The notes under the pieces were generated by a model. The model was not told where the DNA came from. It saw only the letters and a list, made by a program, of their open reading frames with translations, and did no database searches. This document shows, piece by piece, positions 1 through 11,437 of a stretch of 64,000 bases of DNA; within the stretch, counting starts at the first letter, position 1, and each line of letters opens with the position of its first letter. The stretch is from Branchipolynoe longqiensis (lineage: Eukaryota > Annelida > Polychaeta > Phyllodocida > Polynoidae): NCBI GenBank assembly GCA_030323885.1, contig CM059192.1:1309001-1373000 (forward strand), given 5' to 3'. The position numbers were made by a program, and so were the translations under genes.

Positions 1-1068
1 ACATAACTAACACCACTAGTACCACAAACATACATAACTAACACCACTAGTACCACAAACACATAAATAACACCACTAGTACCACACACACACACAACTA
101 ACACTACTAGTACCACAACCACACATACCTATCACCACTAGTACCACAAACATACATACCTAATACTACTAGTACCACAAACACACAGAACTAACACCAC
201 TAGTACCACAAACACACATAACTAACACCACTAGTACCACAAACACATAAATAACACCACTAGTACCACACCCACATATCAAACACCACTAGTACCACAA
301 ACACACATAACTAACACCACTAGTACCACAAACATACATAACTAACACCACTAGTGCTATACACATACATAGCTAACACAACTAGTACCACAAACACACA
401 TAACTAACACCACTAGTACCACACACACACATAACTAACACCACTAGTACCACAAACATGCATAGCTAACACCACTAGTACCACAAGCACACATAACTAA
501 CACCACTAGTACCACACACACATAACTAACACCACTAGAACCACACACACACATACCAAACACCACCCATAGCACAAACACACATAACTAACACCACTAG
601 TACCATAAACACACATAACTAACACAACTAGTACCACAACCACACATAACTATCACCACTCATACCACAAACACACATAACTAACACCACTAGTACCACA
701 AACATATAACTAACACCACTAGTACCACACACACACATACGTAACACCACTAGTACCACACTAACAGCACTTGTACCACAAACACACATAACTAACACCA
801 CTAGTACCTCAAACACACATAGCTAACCCCACTAGTACTACAAACACATAACTAAAACCACTAGTATCACAAACACACATAACTAACACCACTAGTACCA
901 CATAACTAACACCACTAGTACCACAAACACACATAACTAACACCACTAGTACCACAAACACATAACTAACACCACTAGTACCACAAACACACATAACTAA
1001 CACCACTAGTACTGCACAACTAACACCACCCGTACCACAAACACACATAACTAACACCACTAGTAACA
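1..1068. repeat. 31-bp minisatellite, about 34 copies
   Basis: Tandem units of about 31 bp built on AACACCACTAGTACCACAAA followed by CACACATAACT. Units vary by point changes and by short deletions in the ACACAC part. Nearly every unit carries the palindrome ACTAGT. The array runs off the left edge of the window, so its true length is unknown. Short open frames on the minus strand rich in V, C and G are translations of the repeat and not genes. Confidence 0.95.
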
Positions 1069-1269
1069 CCGCTAACAGGATGTCAGTAAAACCTGTGTCA
1101 GCATCTGGTTGCCCAATTTCGCATCCACAAATTTAAAGTTTGAAAAACTCACATCAAAACGGAGCCCGGAAAGAAAGCCGGCAGTCTGGTCTGTTTTCTG
1201 TTCTGCGCCTCAGGGGAGAGGCGGGCTGGTGGTGAACCAACCGGGCTCACCTCAGTGTCCTCAGCATTC

Positions 1270-2010
1270 AGGAACATCACTGCCACCACCAACACCATTG
1301 TACATAGCACTAACACCATTATCACACCACTAACACCATTCATTGCACATAGCGATAACACCACCACACCACCCACCACAACACTACCACTACACCATCC
1401 ACTACCACCACATCACCCACCACATCACCATCACACCACCACCACATCATCACACCACCACATCATCACACCACCACATCATCACACCACCACATCATCA
1501 CACCACCACCACATCATCACACCACCACCACATCACACCACCACCACTCCACCATCACCCACCACAACACCACCATTACCACACCACCACTATGCCACCA
1601 CCATTACCACACCACCACTATGCCGCAACCACCACACCACCACCACACTACCATCACACCACCCCCCACCATGCCACCACCAAACCACACCACACCATCC
1701 ACTACCACCACATCACCCACCACATCACCATCACCCCCCCACATTATCACACCACCACATCATCACACCACCACAACACCATCACCCACCACCACACCAC
1801 CACAACACCACCACACCACCATTACCACCACTATACCACAACCACCACACCACCACCACACTACCATCACACCACCCGCCACCACCATGCCACCACCACA
1901 CCACCCACCACACCACCACCACCACACACACCAAACCACCACCACACACACCAAACCACACCATCACCACCACACCACACCACATCACCCCCACACCACC
2001 AGTAGCGATG
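1270..2010. repeat. CAC/CCA-rich simple-sequence tract
   Basis: Degenerate ACCACC, CATCAC and CACACCACC runs cover about 740 bp. The plus strand is almost free of G, so open frames of up to 356 codons arise that read His, Thr and Pro. No domain or conserved block is visible, and the frames are best explained by composition. Confidence 0.93.
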
Positions 2011-2242
2011 ACAAACACCGCCTCCACCAGCAGGGATCCTAACTGGAGTATCATCTATGCTTATTGCCCCGACTACACGAACAGCAAAGTACGAGCATGG
2101 TACCTGACACCGGCAAAAATACCCAGCAGAGAGCCCCAATCACTGTCAGCTGTCAACTGTCAGCTGTCACAGCCTCACTCCCCGCCCTGTGTCCGGGGTA
2201 TGGGGCGCCGTTTGTCAAGTCAGTTATTTCATTGCCAAGCAT

Positions 2243-2340
2243 TAAAGTTACATGGTCCGATGAAACCTTTTTTTTTTTCAAAACCAAAACACTTTCCTAC
2301 ATTTGATTATATATATCCAACTTAGATACTGGCGCATTTG
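2243..2340 (-). mobile_element. M-TTAA MITE terminal remnant
   Basis: The stretch begins ATTAAAGTTACATGGTCCGATG and later reads CCAACTTAGATACTGGCGCA. Both match the terminal and subterminal parts of the M-TTAA family in minus orientation (compare 4739-4860). Only one end is present and it is diverged. Confidence 0.6.
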
Positions 2341-2965
2341 AGAAGGTTTTGGGACAGCATGGACAGAATAATCAGTGAATTTATGACCCGTCCCTTTGAG
2401 GCCGCCATTAAGGAGGACACCATTAACCAATTAGGTCAATATTGTGGCCTCATTAGCATTCCCCTCATTCCAACCAGGCTATATTTGAATTAGGTCATTC
2501 CACATCATGTGGTCATCGCGAGATGTCAATAGCGAGAGGAGTTTTGGAAAGCTTGCCGAAATTATTTTGGATTCTTTCAGCTCAAATTGTTCCGAAATTA
2601 GCAAGTTTTCATCAAAATGACTCCGGACTGATGATTAGTAGGTTATATTAATCAAGTTGATATATTTAGCAGAAAAATAAGGCAAAAGTTCAAACGCCAT
2701 TGGACTACTTTAATGTTATCGAAACTAATATTGGGCTTTTTTCCACCACGACTGGTGCTGGTAGTGGGAGGCGGTTATTGCGCCAGGGAGCCTCGTGGTG
2801 GCGCCACCTGTCGGGTATAACTGGGTAGTATTGGAGGAAGTTAATACAATGATTCAGCTTTAATAATGGTACAACCTTCCCATTATTTATATTTACATAA
2901 TTTGTATGAGTTTTGGGTACCTTAATTGATTAAGTAGGGGAGATTTTCTCCTTGCCCTATAACTG
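2341..2965. other. Unassigned AT-rich sequence
   Basis: No open frame with family resemblance, no tandem repeat and no recognised mobile element were seen between the MITE remnant and the S3 SINE head. Confidence 0.5.
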
Positions 2966-3065
2966 ATGAAAATGGGAAATATTGCGCCTAGAGCGGGAAT
3001 CGAACCCACATATCTTGCATTCCAGGCCAGTGTGCCTAACCATTACACCACCTAGGCTCCTTGAT
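2966..3065 (-). mobile_element. S3 tRNA-derived SINE, head region
   Basis: Read on the minus strand, this is a tRNA-like head with an A-box-like GGTGTAATGGTTAGGCAC and a B-box-like GGGTTCGATTCCCGCTC, followed by the family tail TATTTCCCATTTTCATCAG. The same head recurs at 12166, 17424 and 26934. Its 5' side is continuous with an 87-bp tandem array made from the adjoining SINE sequence. Confidence 0.8.
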
Positions 3066-3720
3066 GTCACCACCCTACCCATGCCTCCCTGTCTATTCGG
3101 CTCCTTGCCTGAGAGGTCAGTGCAGACCATTACACCACCTAGGCTCCCTGATGTTACCACCCTACCCATGCCTCTCTGTCTATGCGTCTCCTTGCCTGAG
3201 AGGTCAGTGCAGACCATTACCCCACCTAGGCTTCCTGATGTCACCACCCTACCCACGCCTACCTGTCTATGCAGCTCCTTGCCTGAGAGGGCAGCACAAA
3301 CCGTTACACCACTTAGGCTCCTTGATGTCACCACCCTACCCACGCCTCAATGTGTATGCCGTTCCTTGCCCGAGAGGTCAGTGCAGACCATTACACCACC
3401 TATGCTCCCTGATGTTACCACTGTACCCACACCTCCATGTCTATGCGTTCATTGCCTGAGAGGTGAGTGCAGACCACTACGCCACCTAGGCTCCCTGATG
3501 TCACCACACTGCCCACGCCTCCTTGTCTATGCGGCTCCTTACCTGAGAGGTGAGTGCAGACCATTACCCCACCTAGACTAACTGATGTTACCACCCTACC
3601 CACGCATACCTGTCTATGCGGCCTCTACAGTGAACCATCCCACCGGCCCTGTCACCCTATCCAGCTCCCGTCTATGCGTTCCTTGGCTGAGAGGTCAGCT
3701 CAGACCATGAACCACTAGGC
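3031..3720. repeat. 87-bp tandem array derived from S3 SINE
   Basis: About eight units contain, in order, GTGCAGACCATTACACCACC, TAGGCTCCCTGATGTCACCA, CCCTACCCACGCCTCCCTGT and CTATGCGGCTCCTTGCCTGA. GTGCAGACC recurs at 3120 and 3207, giving the 87-bp period. The unit corresponds to part of the S3 SINE, including the A-box region. Because 87 is a multiple of three, a frame of about 199 codons stays open; it is not a gene. Units degrade towards 3720. Confidence 0.88.
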
Positions 3721-4529
3721 TCCCTGATCACACCTACCACCGCTAGCGCTCCCTCTGAGATGGTCAGCCAACACCACATCCCTACCCCCTACCTGTCTAT
3801 GCAGATCCTTGCCTGAGAGATGCTAATGGTAGTGCAGAGCTTGTGTTGTGTATGTGGATCCGCTGTCAAAGAAATGTAATCTTCATTATGAATAGTTACC
3901 ATGCACCTAGTTACCGAATTCACTGTATAGACCTACTAACGACTAATAAAACTGTCAAACTGGAGCTGTTATTTGTACTATAGACAGTGAGATTCTTTAA
4001 TTTTGGAATTATATTATGCAGAATACTTCCATGTTGAGCCTTAAAACCTAGATTTCCCTAATTGAGAACTGTGCATAAATAATGTAAATAAATTAAACTT
4101 TTAAACCTCACTACTTCGGAAGTATTCAAGGGACCTACATGGATTTGATATCACTGGAATCAGATTTAAAAGATCTGTTCACACCTGTATAAATTGTAAC
4201 ACTGAAATATTTCGAGAAAAAAACGCACTTTGGAGTACCTATATGAAGTGTCAGCCTGTGCTATTGGTGCTGTGGTGTTGATGATGTCATGATTTCTGAC
4301 CCGCTGAATGGAGATATCGGTTTAAGAAAACAAAGGAACATGTGATTTGTCGTTAAAGAAAAACGAGACATTTTCAATGCATTATAATATTATATAGGGG
4401 ATGTGTCAGTTTCTGCGAAAAAGCGGATTTGATTATCGGAATGATAGCAGCTTCAGCTCAATCAAACCTGGTCGTCATGGTTTCAGTTCGACACGAATGG
4501 CGTTTGTCAGTTCTTGCACCCCATTCTTA
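3721..4529. other. Unassigned sequence
   Basis: The end of the 87-bp array fades into AT-rich sequence. I see no tandem repeat, no recognised mobile element and no convincing coding frame. Confidence 0.5.
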
Positions 4530-5222
4530 GCGTTGCATAATCCGATGGGTTTTGCTTTCTGCTATTTTCTGAGATAAATACATTAGAATGATTATTATAA
4601 TCTACATTACTTTAGTTTGAAGTAACTTTTATTTCAAATGGCTAACTTTGGAAATATTTGAAGTTTAGACAAGCATAATTAATTTTGGCAAGCATGCCAA
4701 AACTCTGACACTGTAGACTTCAACAATGAGAGGTTCAGTTAAAGCTGCATAGTCCGATTAAAATATAAAATTGTCAAAACCAAGGCAATTATGTAGATTT
4801 AATTCTACATATCTAACTTTAGATACTGGTGCACTTATCGAACATTCGTCAGCACACAGAAAGGAATACTGAGTCATTTTAATAGAACCTCTTACTGCAG
4901 AAGCCTGTGATGTCCGAGTTTTGGCGTGCATGCCCAAATTAATTTGACATGTTTGCACTTCAAATATCTCAAAAGTTAGCTATTTAAAATAAAAGTTATT
5001 TCAAACTAAAGTAAAGTAGATTATAACGATCAACCACAGAAAATTTATCTCAGAAAATGACAGAAGCTCAAAACCCTCGGACTACGCAACTTTAAATTGG
5101 CTCCATATTCCCTTCCCATGCAGCAACAAGTGCTTAATAAGTGGGAAAGTATCTAATTTGGCTATATAGAATCAAATCTAGGTCAGTGATTTGGTTTAGA
5201 AAGTTTGATACTTGCAGCTTTT
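4530..5222 (+). mobile_element. M-TTAA MITE (outer copy, interrupted)
   Basis: The left half (4530-4738) starts GTTGCATAATCCGATGGG and follows the family through GGCAAGCATGCCAAAACTC. The right half resumes at 5096 with ATTGGCTCCATATTCCC and ends GATACTTGCAGCTTTT. Between the halves sits a second copy in the opposite orientation, inserted at a TTAA. Joining the halves in register reproduces the uninterrupted copies at 6413 and 17066. No transposase frame is present, so the element is non-autonomous. Confidence 0.85.
4739..5095 (-). mobile_element. M-TTAA MITE (inner copy) with TTAA target duplication
   Basis: A full-length copy of about 349 bp with terminal inverted repeats AGCTGCATAGTCCGA and TCGGACTACGCAACT. 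It is bounded by TTAA at 4739-4742 and 5092-5095. It lies inside the outer copy at a position where uninterrupted family members carry a single TTAA. A TTAA duplication is characteristic of piggyBac-type transposition, which would need a transposase from elsewhere. Confidence 0.85.
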
Positions 5223-5565
5223 ATGACAATAATGCCACCTCAACATGTTGTCAACTTGCGCTCCACTCACTAAACCCCTTTTTTTGTAAAGCCGTATTTA
5301 TGCTGCCCTTAGCAGTTAAGTCTAATGATTTGTTTTTCGCCGTTAGACAGTAATAGTCTCGTGGTTCCCCTTGTTGTGTCACTTTCAGTTGTTGTGTAGC
5401 AATCTACTGCATGCATTCTTTCTCTGTTTGTAAGCCGTTCCCTACATCTCCCTACCATTGCTGTCGAGTGGCGGGTTGCGATTGGTCACGTGTGACAGGC
5501 TCTTTATGTGAGGGGTCAGCACTAGTTGACAGTGACATAGCAGAGGCTTAACCCTAGTGGTGGCC
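5223..5565. other. Unassigned sequence before a minisatellite
   Basis: No family resemblance was recognised. Open frames are short and carry no motif. Confidence 0.45.
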
Positions 5566-5940
5566 GTCAACACCAACCAAAGTGGCTTCCTCACATTAAC
5601 CAGAGTGGCTTCCTCACTTACCACAGTGGCTTACTCACTCAGCAGAGTGGCTTCCTCACTCAGCAGAGTGGCTTCCTCATTTACCAGAGTGGCTTCCTCA
5701 CTTACCACAGTGGCTTCCTCACTCACCACAGTGGCTTCCTCACATTCACCACAGTGGCTTCCTCATTAACAAGAGTGGCTTCCTCACTCAACAGAGTGGC
5801 TTCCTCACACTCAGCACAGTGGCTTCCTCATTAACCAGAGTGGCTTCCTCACTCAACAGAGTGGCTTCCTCACATCCACCAGAGTGGCTTCCTCATTAAC
5901 CAGAGTGGCTTCCTCACACTCACCACAGTGGCTTCCTCAC
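5566..5940. repeat. About 21-bp minisatellite (AGAGTGGCTTCCTCA)
   Basis: About 18 units of AGAGTGGCTTCCTCACTCAC with variable linkers (ATTAACC, ACTCAAC, CACTCACC). It ends abruptly where the S2 SINE fragment starts. Confidence 0.92.
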
Positions 5941-5944
5941 CAGA

Positions 5945-6250
5945 CTACTTTCTTATGATGCAAAACCACAACATATTGCCCAGCACTTATTACAATGACA
6001 TAATGTATCACTTACTAACTAAACAACAACCAGTGGTCCACAACTGGTTCATCAAAGGCTGTGGTATGTGCTGTCCTGTCTGCGGGAAAGTGCATATTAA
6101 AAAAACCTTGCTGCTTATCAGAAAGAGTAGCCTATGTGGCAGCAGCAGGTTTCCTCTAAAGAAATATGTCAGAATGACCATATGTTTGACATCCAATAGC
6201 CAATGATAAAAATCAATGTGCTCTAGATGTGTCATTAAATTAAACAAACT
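5945..6250 (+). mobile_element. S2 SINE body fragment, head missing
   Basis: This is the reverse complement of the S2 copies at 32613 and 55873. Shared blocks include CAGTGGTCCACAACTGGTTC, GGGAAAGTGCATATTAAAA, AGAAATATGTCAGAATGACC and ATCAATGTGCTCTAGATG. The tRNA-like head seen in the other copies is absent, consistent with 5' truncation. Two overlapping frames of 79-92 codons are incidental. Confidence 0.8.
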
Positions 6251-6412
6251 TTTTTTTACTAACTAAACAGCAGCAAACAAAGCTCCAGACGGTACAAAAT
6301 AGAGCGTTATGCAAACTATTTTAAAAGTGGAAAGTACTACATACCACGCAGATGCATAATAGAGCTAGGTACCCGAACCATTCTCAGACACAAGCACCTA
6401 CTACTACTAGGC

Positions 6413-6767
6413 TTAAAGTTGCATAGTCCGATGGTTTTGGATTTCTGCCATTTTTCTGAGATAAATATTTTAGATTGATTATTCTTACTTACTTTACTTT
6501 AGTGTGAAGTAACTTTTATTTTAAATGGTAAACTTTTGAGATATTTGAAGTGCAAAAATGTCAAATTAGTTTTGGCAAGCATGCCAAAACTCTGACACCA
6601 TAGACTTCTGCAGTAACAGGTTCTATTAAATTGACTCAGTGTTCCCTTCTATCCAGAAACAAATGTTTAATAAATGCACCAGTATCTAAGTTAGATATGT
6701 AGAATCAGATCTAGATCATTGTTTGGCTTTTCAAAATGTGATACTTCATCGGACTATGCAGCTTTAA
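6413..6767 (+). mobile_element. M-TTAA MITE, complete copy
   Basis: An uninterrupted copy bounded by TTAA at 6413-6416 and 6764-6767. The ends AGTTGCATAGTCCGATGG and CATCGGACTATGCAGCT form imperfect terminal inverted repeats. The interior includes GAGATAAATATTTTAGATTG and TTTTGGCAAGCATGCCAAAA, itself a near-palindrome. This copy serves as the reference for the family. It encodes no transposase. Confidence 0.87.
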
Positions 6768-7047
6768 TATTAAATTAAGTGAAGTTCCAGATTCATAGAC
6801 ACACTTGCAGGAGGCACGTGTGCAGCAGTGGCTACCCTTCTCCAAGAACCACGTGACAAAACTAATAAGATGCAAAACTCACCAGTTGTTCTAGGGGGAG
6901 CAGCCTGACACGTGTCAGGAACAGTGATTGTTAGAAAACTTTCACAGAAGCCGTCAACGCACACCTGAATCAACCAGCCCAGGTGAAGGCGGAACAATGC
7001 CACACTGAGGTCACTGTCTGCATTCCTTTCTTCGCACCCAACTAGTT

Positions 7048-7200
7048 CAACCTCCCCCCCCCATCCCCACACACACACACACACAAACCACCGCACACCA
7101 CCATCATATATATATATATAATATACACATCCACATCACAAACCCACCCACCATACACCCACCCCCACACACACCCACCCCATCCCACCAACCCGGTACT
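7048..7200. repeat. CA-rich and TA simple repeats
   Basis: A poly-C run, (AC)n, (AT)n and ACCCACC runs follow one another. The 108-codon minus-strand frame over 6770-7096 is mostly non-repetitive sequence without a recognised domain and is left unassigned. Confidence 0.85.
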
Positions 7201-7201
7201 T

Positions 7202-8975
7202 ATTATACCGGGTCAGGGTGGGCTGAGGCTGGGGCTGCTTAGGGCTGAGGGCTGGTTGAGGATCGTTGGGGCTGCTTGGGGCGGGTATCCGGCTGTCTGG
7301 GGGCTGCTTGGGGGCTGGTTTGACCGGGTATCCGGCTGTCTGTGGGCTGGTTGGGGGCTGAGGGCTGGTTGAGGCTGAGGTTGGGGCTGATTGGGGCGGG
7401 TATCCGGCTGTCTGTGAGCTAGTTGCGGGTGATTGTGGCTGAGGGCTGGTTGAAGTTGAGGTTGGGGCTGGTTGGGGCTGAGGGCTGGTTGAGGATCATT
7501 GGGGCTGCTTGGGGCGGGTATCCGGCTGTCTGTGGGCTAATTGGGGGCTGGTTTGACCGGGTATTCGGCTGTCTGTGGGCTAGTTGCGGGTGATTGGGGC
7601 TGCTTGAGGCTGATGTTGGGGCTGGTTGGGGCAGGTATCCGGCTGTCTGTGGGCTAGTTGCGGGTGATTGGGGCTGAGGGCTGGTTGAGCGTGAGGTTGG
7701 GGCTGGTTGAGGCGGGTATTCGGCTGTCTGTGAGCTAGTTGCGGGTGATTGGGGCTGAGGGCTGGTTGAGGCTGAGGTTGGGGCTGGTTGGGGCAGGTAT
7801 TCGGCTGCCTGTGGGCTAGTTGCGGGTGATTGGGGCTGAGGTTGGGGCGGGTATTCGGCTGTCTGTGGGCTAGTTGCGGGTGATTGGGGCTGAGGACTGG
7901 TTGATGCTGAGGTTGGGGGTGGTTGGGGCGGATATTTGGCTGCGTGTGGGCTAGTTGCGGGTGATTGGGGCTGAGGACTGGTTGAGGCTGAGGTTGGGGC
8001 TGGTTGGGGCGGGTATTTGGCTACATGTGAGCTAGTTGCGGATGATTGGGGCTGAGGGCTGGTTGGGGTGGGTATTCGGCTGTCTGTGGGCTAGTTGCGG
8101 GTGATTGGGGCTGAGGACTGGTTGAGGCTGAGGTAGGGGCTGGTTGGGGCCGGTATTCGGCTGCCTGCGGGCTAGTTGCGGGTGATTGGGGCTGAGGGCT
8201 GGTTGAGGCTGAGGTTGCGGCTGGTTGGGGCCGGTATTCGGCTGCCTGTGGGCTAGTTGCGGGTGATTGGGGCTGAGGACTGGTTGAGGCTGAGGTTGGG
8301 GCGGGTATCCGGCTGCCTGTGGGCTAGTTGCAGGTGATTGGGGCCGAGGACTGGTTGAGGCTGAGGTTGGGGATGGTTGGGGCCGGTATTCGGCTGCCTG
8401 TGGGCTAGTAGCGGGTGATTGCGGCTGAGGACTGGTTGAGGCTGAGATTGGGGCTGGTTGGGGTGGGTATCCGGCTGCCTGTGGGCTAGTTGCGGGTGAT
8501 TGGGGCTGAGGACTGGTTGAGGCTGAGGTTGGGGCTGGTTGGGGCCGGTATTCGGCTGCCTGTGGGCTAGTAGCGGGTGATTGCGGCTGAGGACTGGTTG
8601 AGGCTGAGATTGGGGCTGGTTGGGGCGGGTATCCGGCTGCCTGTGGGCTAGTTGCGGGTGATTGGGGCTGAGGACTGGTTGAGGCTGAGGTTGTGGCTGG
8701 TTGGGGCCGGTATTCGGCTGCCTGTGGGCTAGTTGCGGGTGATTGGGGCTGAGGACTGGTTGAGGCTGAGGTTGCGGCTGGTTGGGGCGGGTATTTGGCT
8801 GCCTGTGGGCTAGTTGCGGGTGATTGGGGCTGAGGACTGGTTGAGGCTGAGGTTGCGGCTGGTTGGGGCTGGTATTCGGCTGCCTGTGGGCTAGTTGCGG
8901 GTGATTGGGGCTGAGGACTGGTTGAGGCTGAGGTTGGGGCTGGTTGGGGCCGGTATTCGGCTGCCTGTAGACCCA
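7202..8975. repeat. 81-bp G-rich minisatellite
   Basis: Units of 81 bp contain GGCTGCCTGTGGGCTAGTTG, CGGGTGATTGGGGCTGAGGA and CTGGTTGAGGCTGAGGTTGG. Units are regular from about 8030 and have more deletions (for example 69 bp) before that. Since 81 is divisible by three, the minus strand holds two overlapping long frames, 8032-8976 (314 codons) and 8253-9128 (291 codons). Both are rich in Pro, Gln, Ser and Ala with a 27-residue period. Having two frames open at once argues for repeat composition rather than protein selection. The plus strand has many GGGG runs. Confidence 0.92.
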
Positions 8976-9055
8976 TCCTAGAAGATGTCTATTGATTTTA
9001 TGACGGCCCAAGACCGAGGTGGGAGACAGATTAGTCCACCACGTGGCTCTGTGAC

Positions 9056-9330
9056 GTGTGGGTGGTGGAGTGCCCGCCAGGGGGAGCCCCTCTAACCCCC
9101 CCCCCCGCCCACCCCCACACCCACACACCCACCACCTCCCCGCTCACAGGTCTGGCCGGGCGGCACCTGGCTACACATCCTCTCGTCCCAGCATCCTTTG
9201 CGCGCCATTTCACCAGCCCTACCTCGTCCCGCCTCTTCCGGTTCTCTAGTCTCCATGGTTACCACACCTACTAAACTCCTGCCCTTGCCCCATACACTCC
9301 CACACACACCCACACCCACACAGAGTAGCA
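9056..9330. repeat. C-rich and CACACC low-complexity patch
   Basis: Runs such as CCCCCCCCCGCCCACCCCC and ACACACCCACACCCACACA are interspersed with ordinary sequence. No gene is supported. Confidence 0.7.
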
Positions 9331-9626
9331 AGCAAGTCCTCACGTGTTGCCCTTATCCTTCCTTATCTGTCTCAGGCATATTTCTGGCAAGTTGCCAGAC
9401 CTGTTATCACATGTTATTACATGTATAGTAGAATAGACGAGAATCACGGTTCCGAGTGCGCATGCGCTGAAAACTGCATTGGCAGCAAAGCAAAGGCGTA
9501 CAGCCATTGAGTTTACAGAGAGTCGTAGGGCAAAACTTCCATTTTATTCAAAATTAATAGAAATACTCAACAACTTGGCACAAACATGGACGGAAGGATG
9601 CAATATAATAATATAATGAACATGTG

Positions 9627-10225
9627 TAATAATAATAAATCAAATATTTATATAGCGCCCGATCCAGCAAGCCGTTCTCAGGCGCTTTACATAACAAACA
9701 AATATACAGGAAAATAAATGTCACCTAGTTAAAAGCAGATTTAAACAAATGTGTCTTAAGACCTTTTTAAAAGCACCAACAGATTTACAATCAGGGATAT
9801 ATCCTGGCAGAGCATTCCACAGTCTCAGGAGCAGCAATACTAAAAGCACGATCCCCAAAGCCTTTGAGTCTGCTCCGAGGAACTGCTAACTGGCTGGAGA
9901 CTGTGGAGCGCAGTGTTTGAACATTTGTTCTCTCCTGGAGCATATCTCTCCTATATTCTGGAGCCTGATCATGCAAGGCATAGTATACAAGAAGCAGCTC
10001 CTTGAAATCAATTCTCTTCTCCACAGGGAGCCAGTGTAATGATTTCAGCACTGGAGCGATGTGATCAAATTTCTTTGTACCCATCAACAACCTAGCAGCC
10101 GCATTCTGTATGCTTTGCAGTTTTGAGATACTTGACAGCGGCAGACCATACAAGAGAGCATTACAATAATCCAGGCGTGAACCAATGAAAGCGTGAGTAA
10201 GACACAACTCTCCATAATTAAGCAT
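9627..10225 (-). mobile_element. L2-like LINE, 5'-truncated 3' end
   Basis: On the minus strand, the C-terminal part of a reverse transcriptase ORF is followed by a short 3' UTR. The UTR contains TAAAGCGCCTGAGAACGG and GGGCGCTATATAAATATTTG, and the element ends in a TTATTATTATTA-type tail. Both UTR blocks and the ATT-repeat tail are typical of L2/CR1-group LINEs in aquatic animals. The body is lost upstream, as expected of truncated reverse transcription. Confidence 0.85.
9791..10225 (-). pseudogene. Reverse transcriptase C-terminal remnant, L2-like, frameshifted
   Basis: The 144-codon frame contains SRLDYCNALLYGLP, QNAAARLLMGTKK, LKSLHWLPVEKRIDF and LAVPRSRLKGFGDRAFSIAAP. These blocks characterise the region downstream of the catalytic palm in L2/CR1 LINE ORF2 proteins. 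After SIAAP the family normally reads on in another frame, so one extra base near 9826 shifts the last residues. The catalytic motifs, endonuclease and most of the RT are missing, so it cannot be functional. Confidence 0.87.
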
Positions 10226-10283
10226 TTTGAGCTAAGAAACATACAATTTCAGTCACTTTACAGGTTGATTAGCCATAAGTAAT

Positions 10284-10592
10284 TCTTGTTCTAAATAATT
10301 GAGGTGGGTTGGGGGTGGGGGTGGAGGTGGGGTGGGGTAGGGGTGGGGGTTGAGGTGGGGTGGGGGATGAAGGGGGGTTGAGGTGGGGGGGTTGAGGTGG
10401 GGGGGGGGTGTAGGGATGGAGGTGGGGTGGGGTTGAGGTGGGGTGGGTGGGTCTTTGATTGGGTCGGTGACGGTCGGGACTGAGCGATGTTACTTTCAAA
10501 CCTTGTCTGTCAAAGAGAGTTCGTTTGGTTAGTAAGAATGACTGTCCAGATTCTTCTTCCAACCCCACTCCCCCCCCCCCCCCCCCCCCCTC
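10284..10592. repeat. GGTGGGG low-complexity tract and poly-C run
   Basis: The interval 10284-10480 consists of GGTGGGGTGGGG variants with many G4 runs. About 22 consecutive C bases follow near 10570. The proline-rich minus-strand frame is a composition artefact. Confidence 0.85.
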
Positions 10593-10655
10593 TCAATGTC
10601 AACTATTTAATCACTCATGATCAATGTGTTCCCCCTCACAGTCAATGTCATTTCT

Positions 10656-10885
10656 ATAGCGGCATAGTCTGATGAAAGCGTCGGCTTGTTTAAATACAAG
10701 CAATTCCCGAGATTAGATGCTACACGTCGAACTGAGAAACTGGTGACCTCATTAAACATTTATATCAGTTTGGGGCACTGCTACTTTTGTTGCTATGCTC
10801 GAAAAGAGGTCAATCAAATATATTCCAGGATTTTGGTGTGCACACCATTTTCACTTCAAATGTCTAACAAAGTTAATCCTTCAAC
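10656..10885. mobile_element. Possible diverged M-TTAA MITE remnant
   Basis: GGCATAGTCTGATG near the start resembles the family terminus. GGATTTTGGTGTGCACACC and TTTTCACTTCAAATGTCTAA near the end resemble its interior in minus orientation. The middle does not align by eye, so this may be two fragments or a chance match. Confidence 0.35.
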
Positions 10886-10897
10886 ATAGAAGTTCCT

Positions 10898-11405
10898 GGG
10901 TGGTGTGTGTGTTGTGTGGGTAGGTGTAGTGTTTGGGTGTGTGGTGTGTTTGGGTGATGGGTGTGGTGGGTGTTTGGTTTGTGTATGGGTGGTGTGTGTG
11001 GTGTGTATGTGGGTGTGGTGTAGGTGGTGTGTGTGGGTGATGGGTGTGGTAGGTGTTTGGTGTGTGTATGGGTGTGGTGGGTGTGTTTGGGTGTGTATGG
11101 GTGGTGTGTATGGGTGTGGTGTGTGTATGGGTGTGGTGTGGGGGTGTAGTGTGTGTGTTTGGTGTGTGTTTGGGTGGTGTGTGATGTGGGTATGGTGTAG
11201 TTGGTGTGTGTGGGTGATGGGTGGGGTGTGTGTTTGTTGTGTGTGTATGGGTGTGGTGTCGGTGTAGTGTAGGTGGTGTGAGGGTCTGGTGGGTGTGGGT
11301 GATGGGTGTGGTGTGGGTGTGTGGTGTGTGTTTGGTGTGTGTATGGGTAGGGTGTGGTGTAGGTGGTGTGCGTGGGTGGGTGTGTGTGTGGTGTAGGCGG
11401 GACAA
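10898..11405. repeat. GTGTGGTGTGGGTGT low-complexity tract
   Basis: About 500 bp of GT and GTGG alternation with recurrent GTGTGGTGTAGGTGGTGTG. Both strands give open frames (Thr/His/Pro or Val/Cys/Gly) purely from composition. Confidence 0.92.
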
Positions 11406-11437
11406 TGGTCATCAATACTTAGATGGCGTGAATGGAC

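Noticed and set aside
1255..2325. 356-codon His/Thr/Pro-rich frame
   Set aside because: Explained by a G-poor CAC/CCA tract. There is no non-repetitive domain apart from a short tail.
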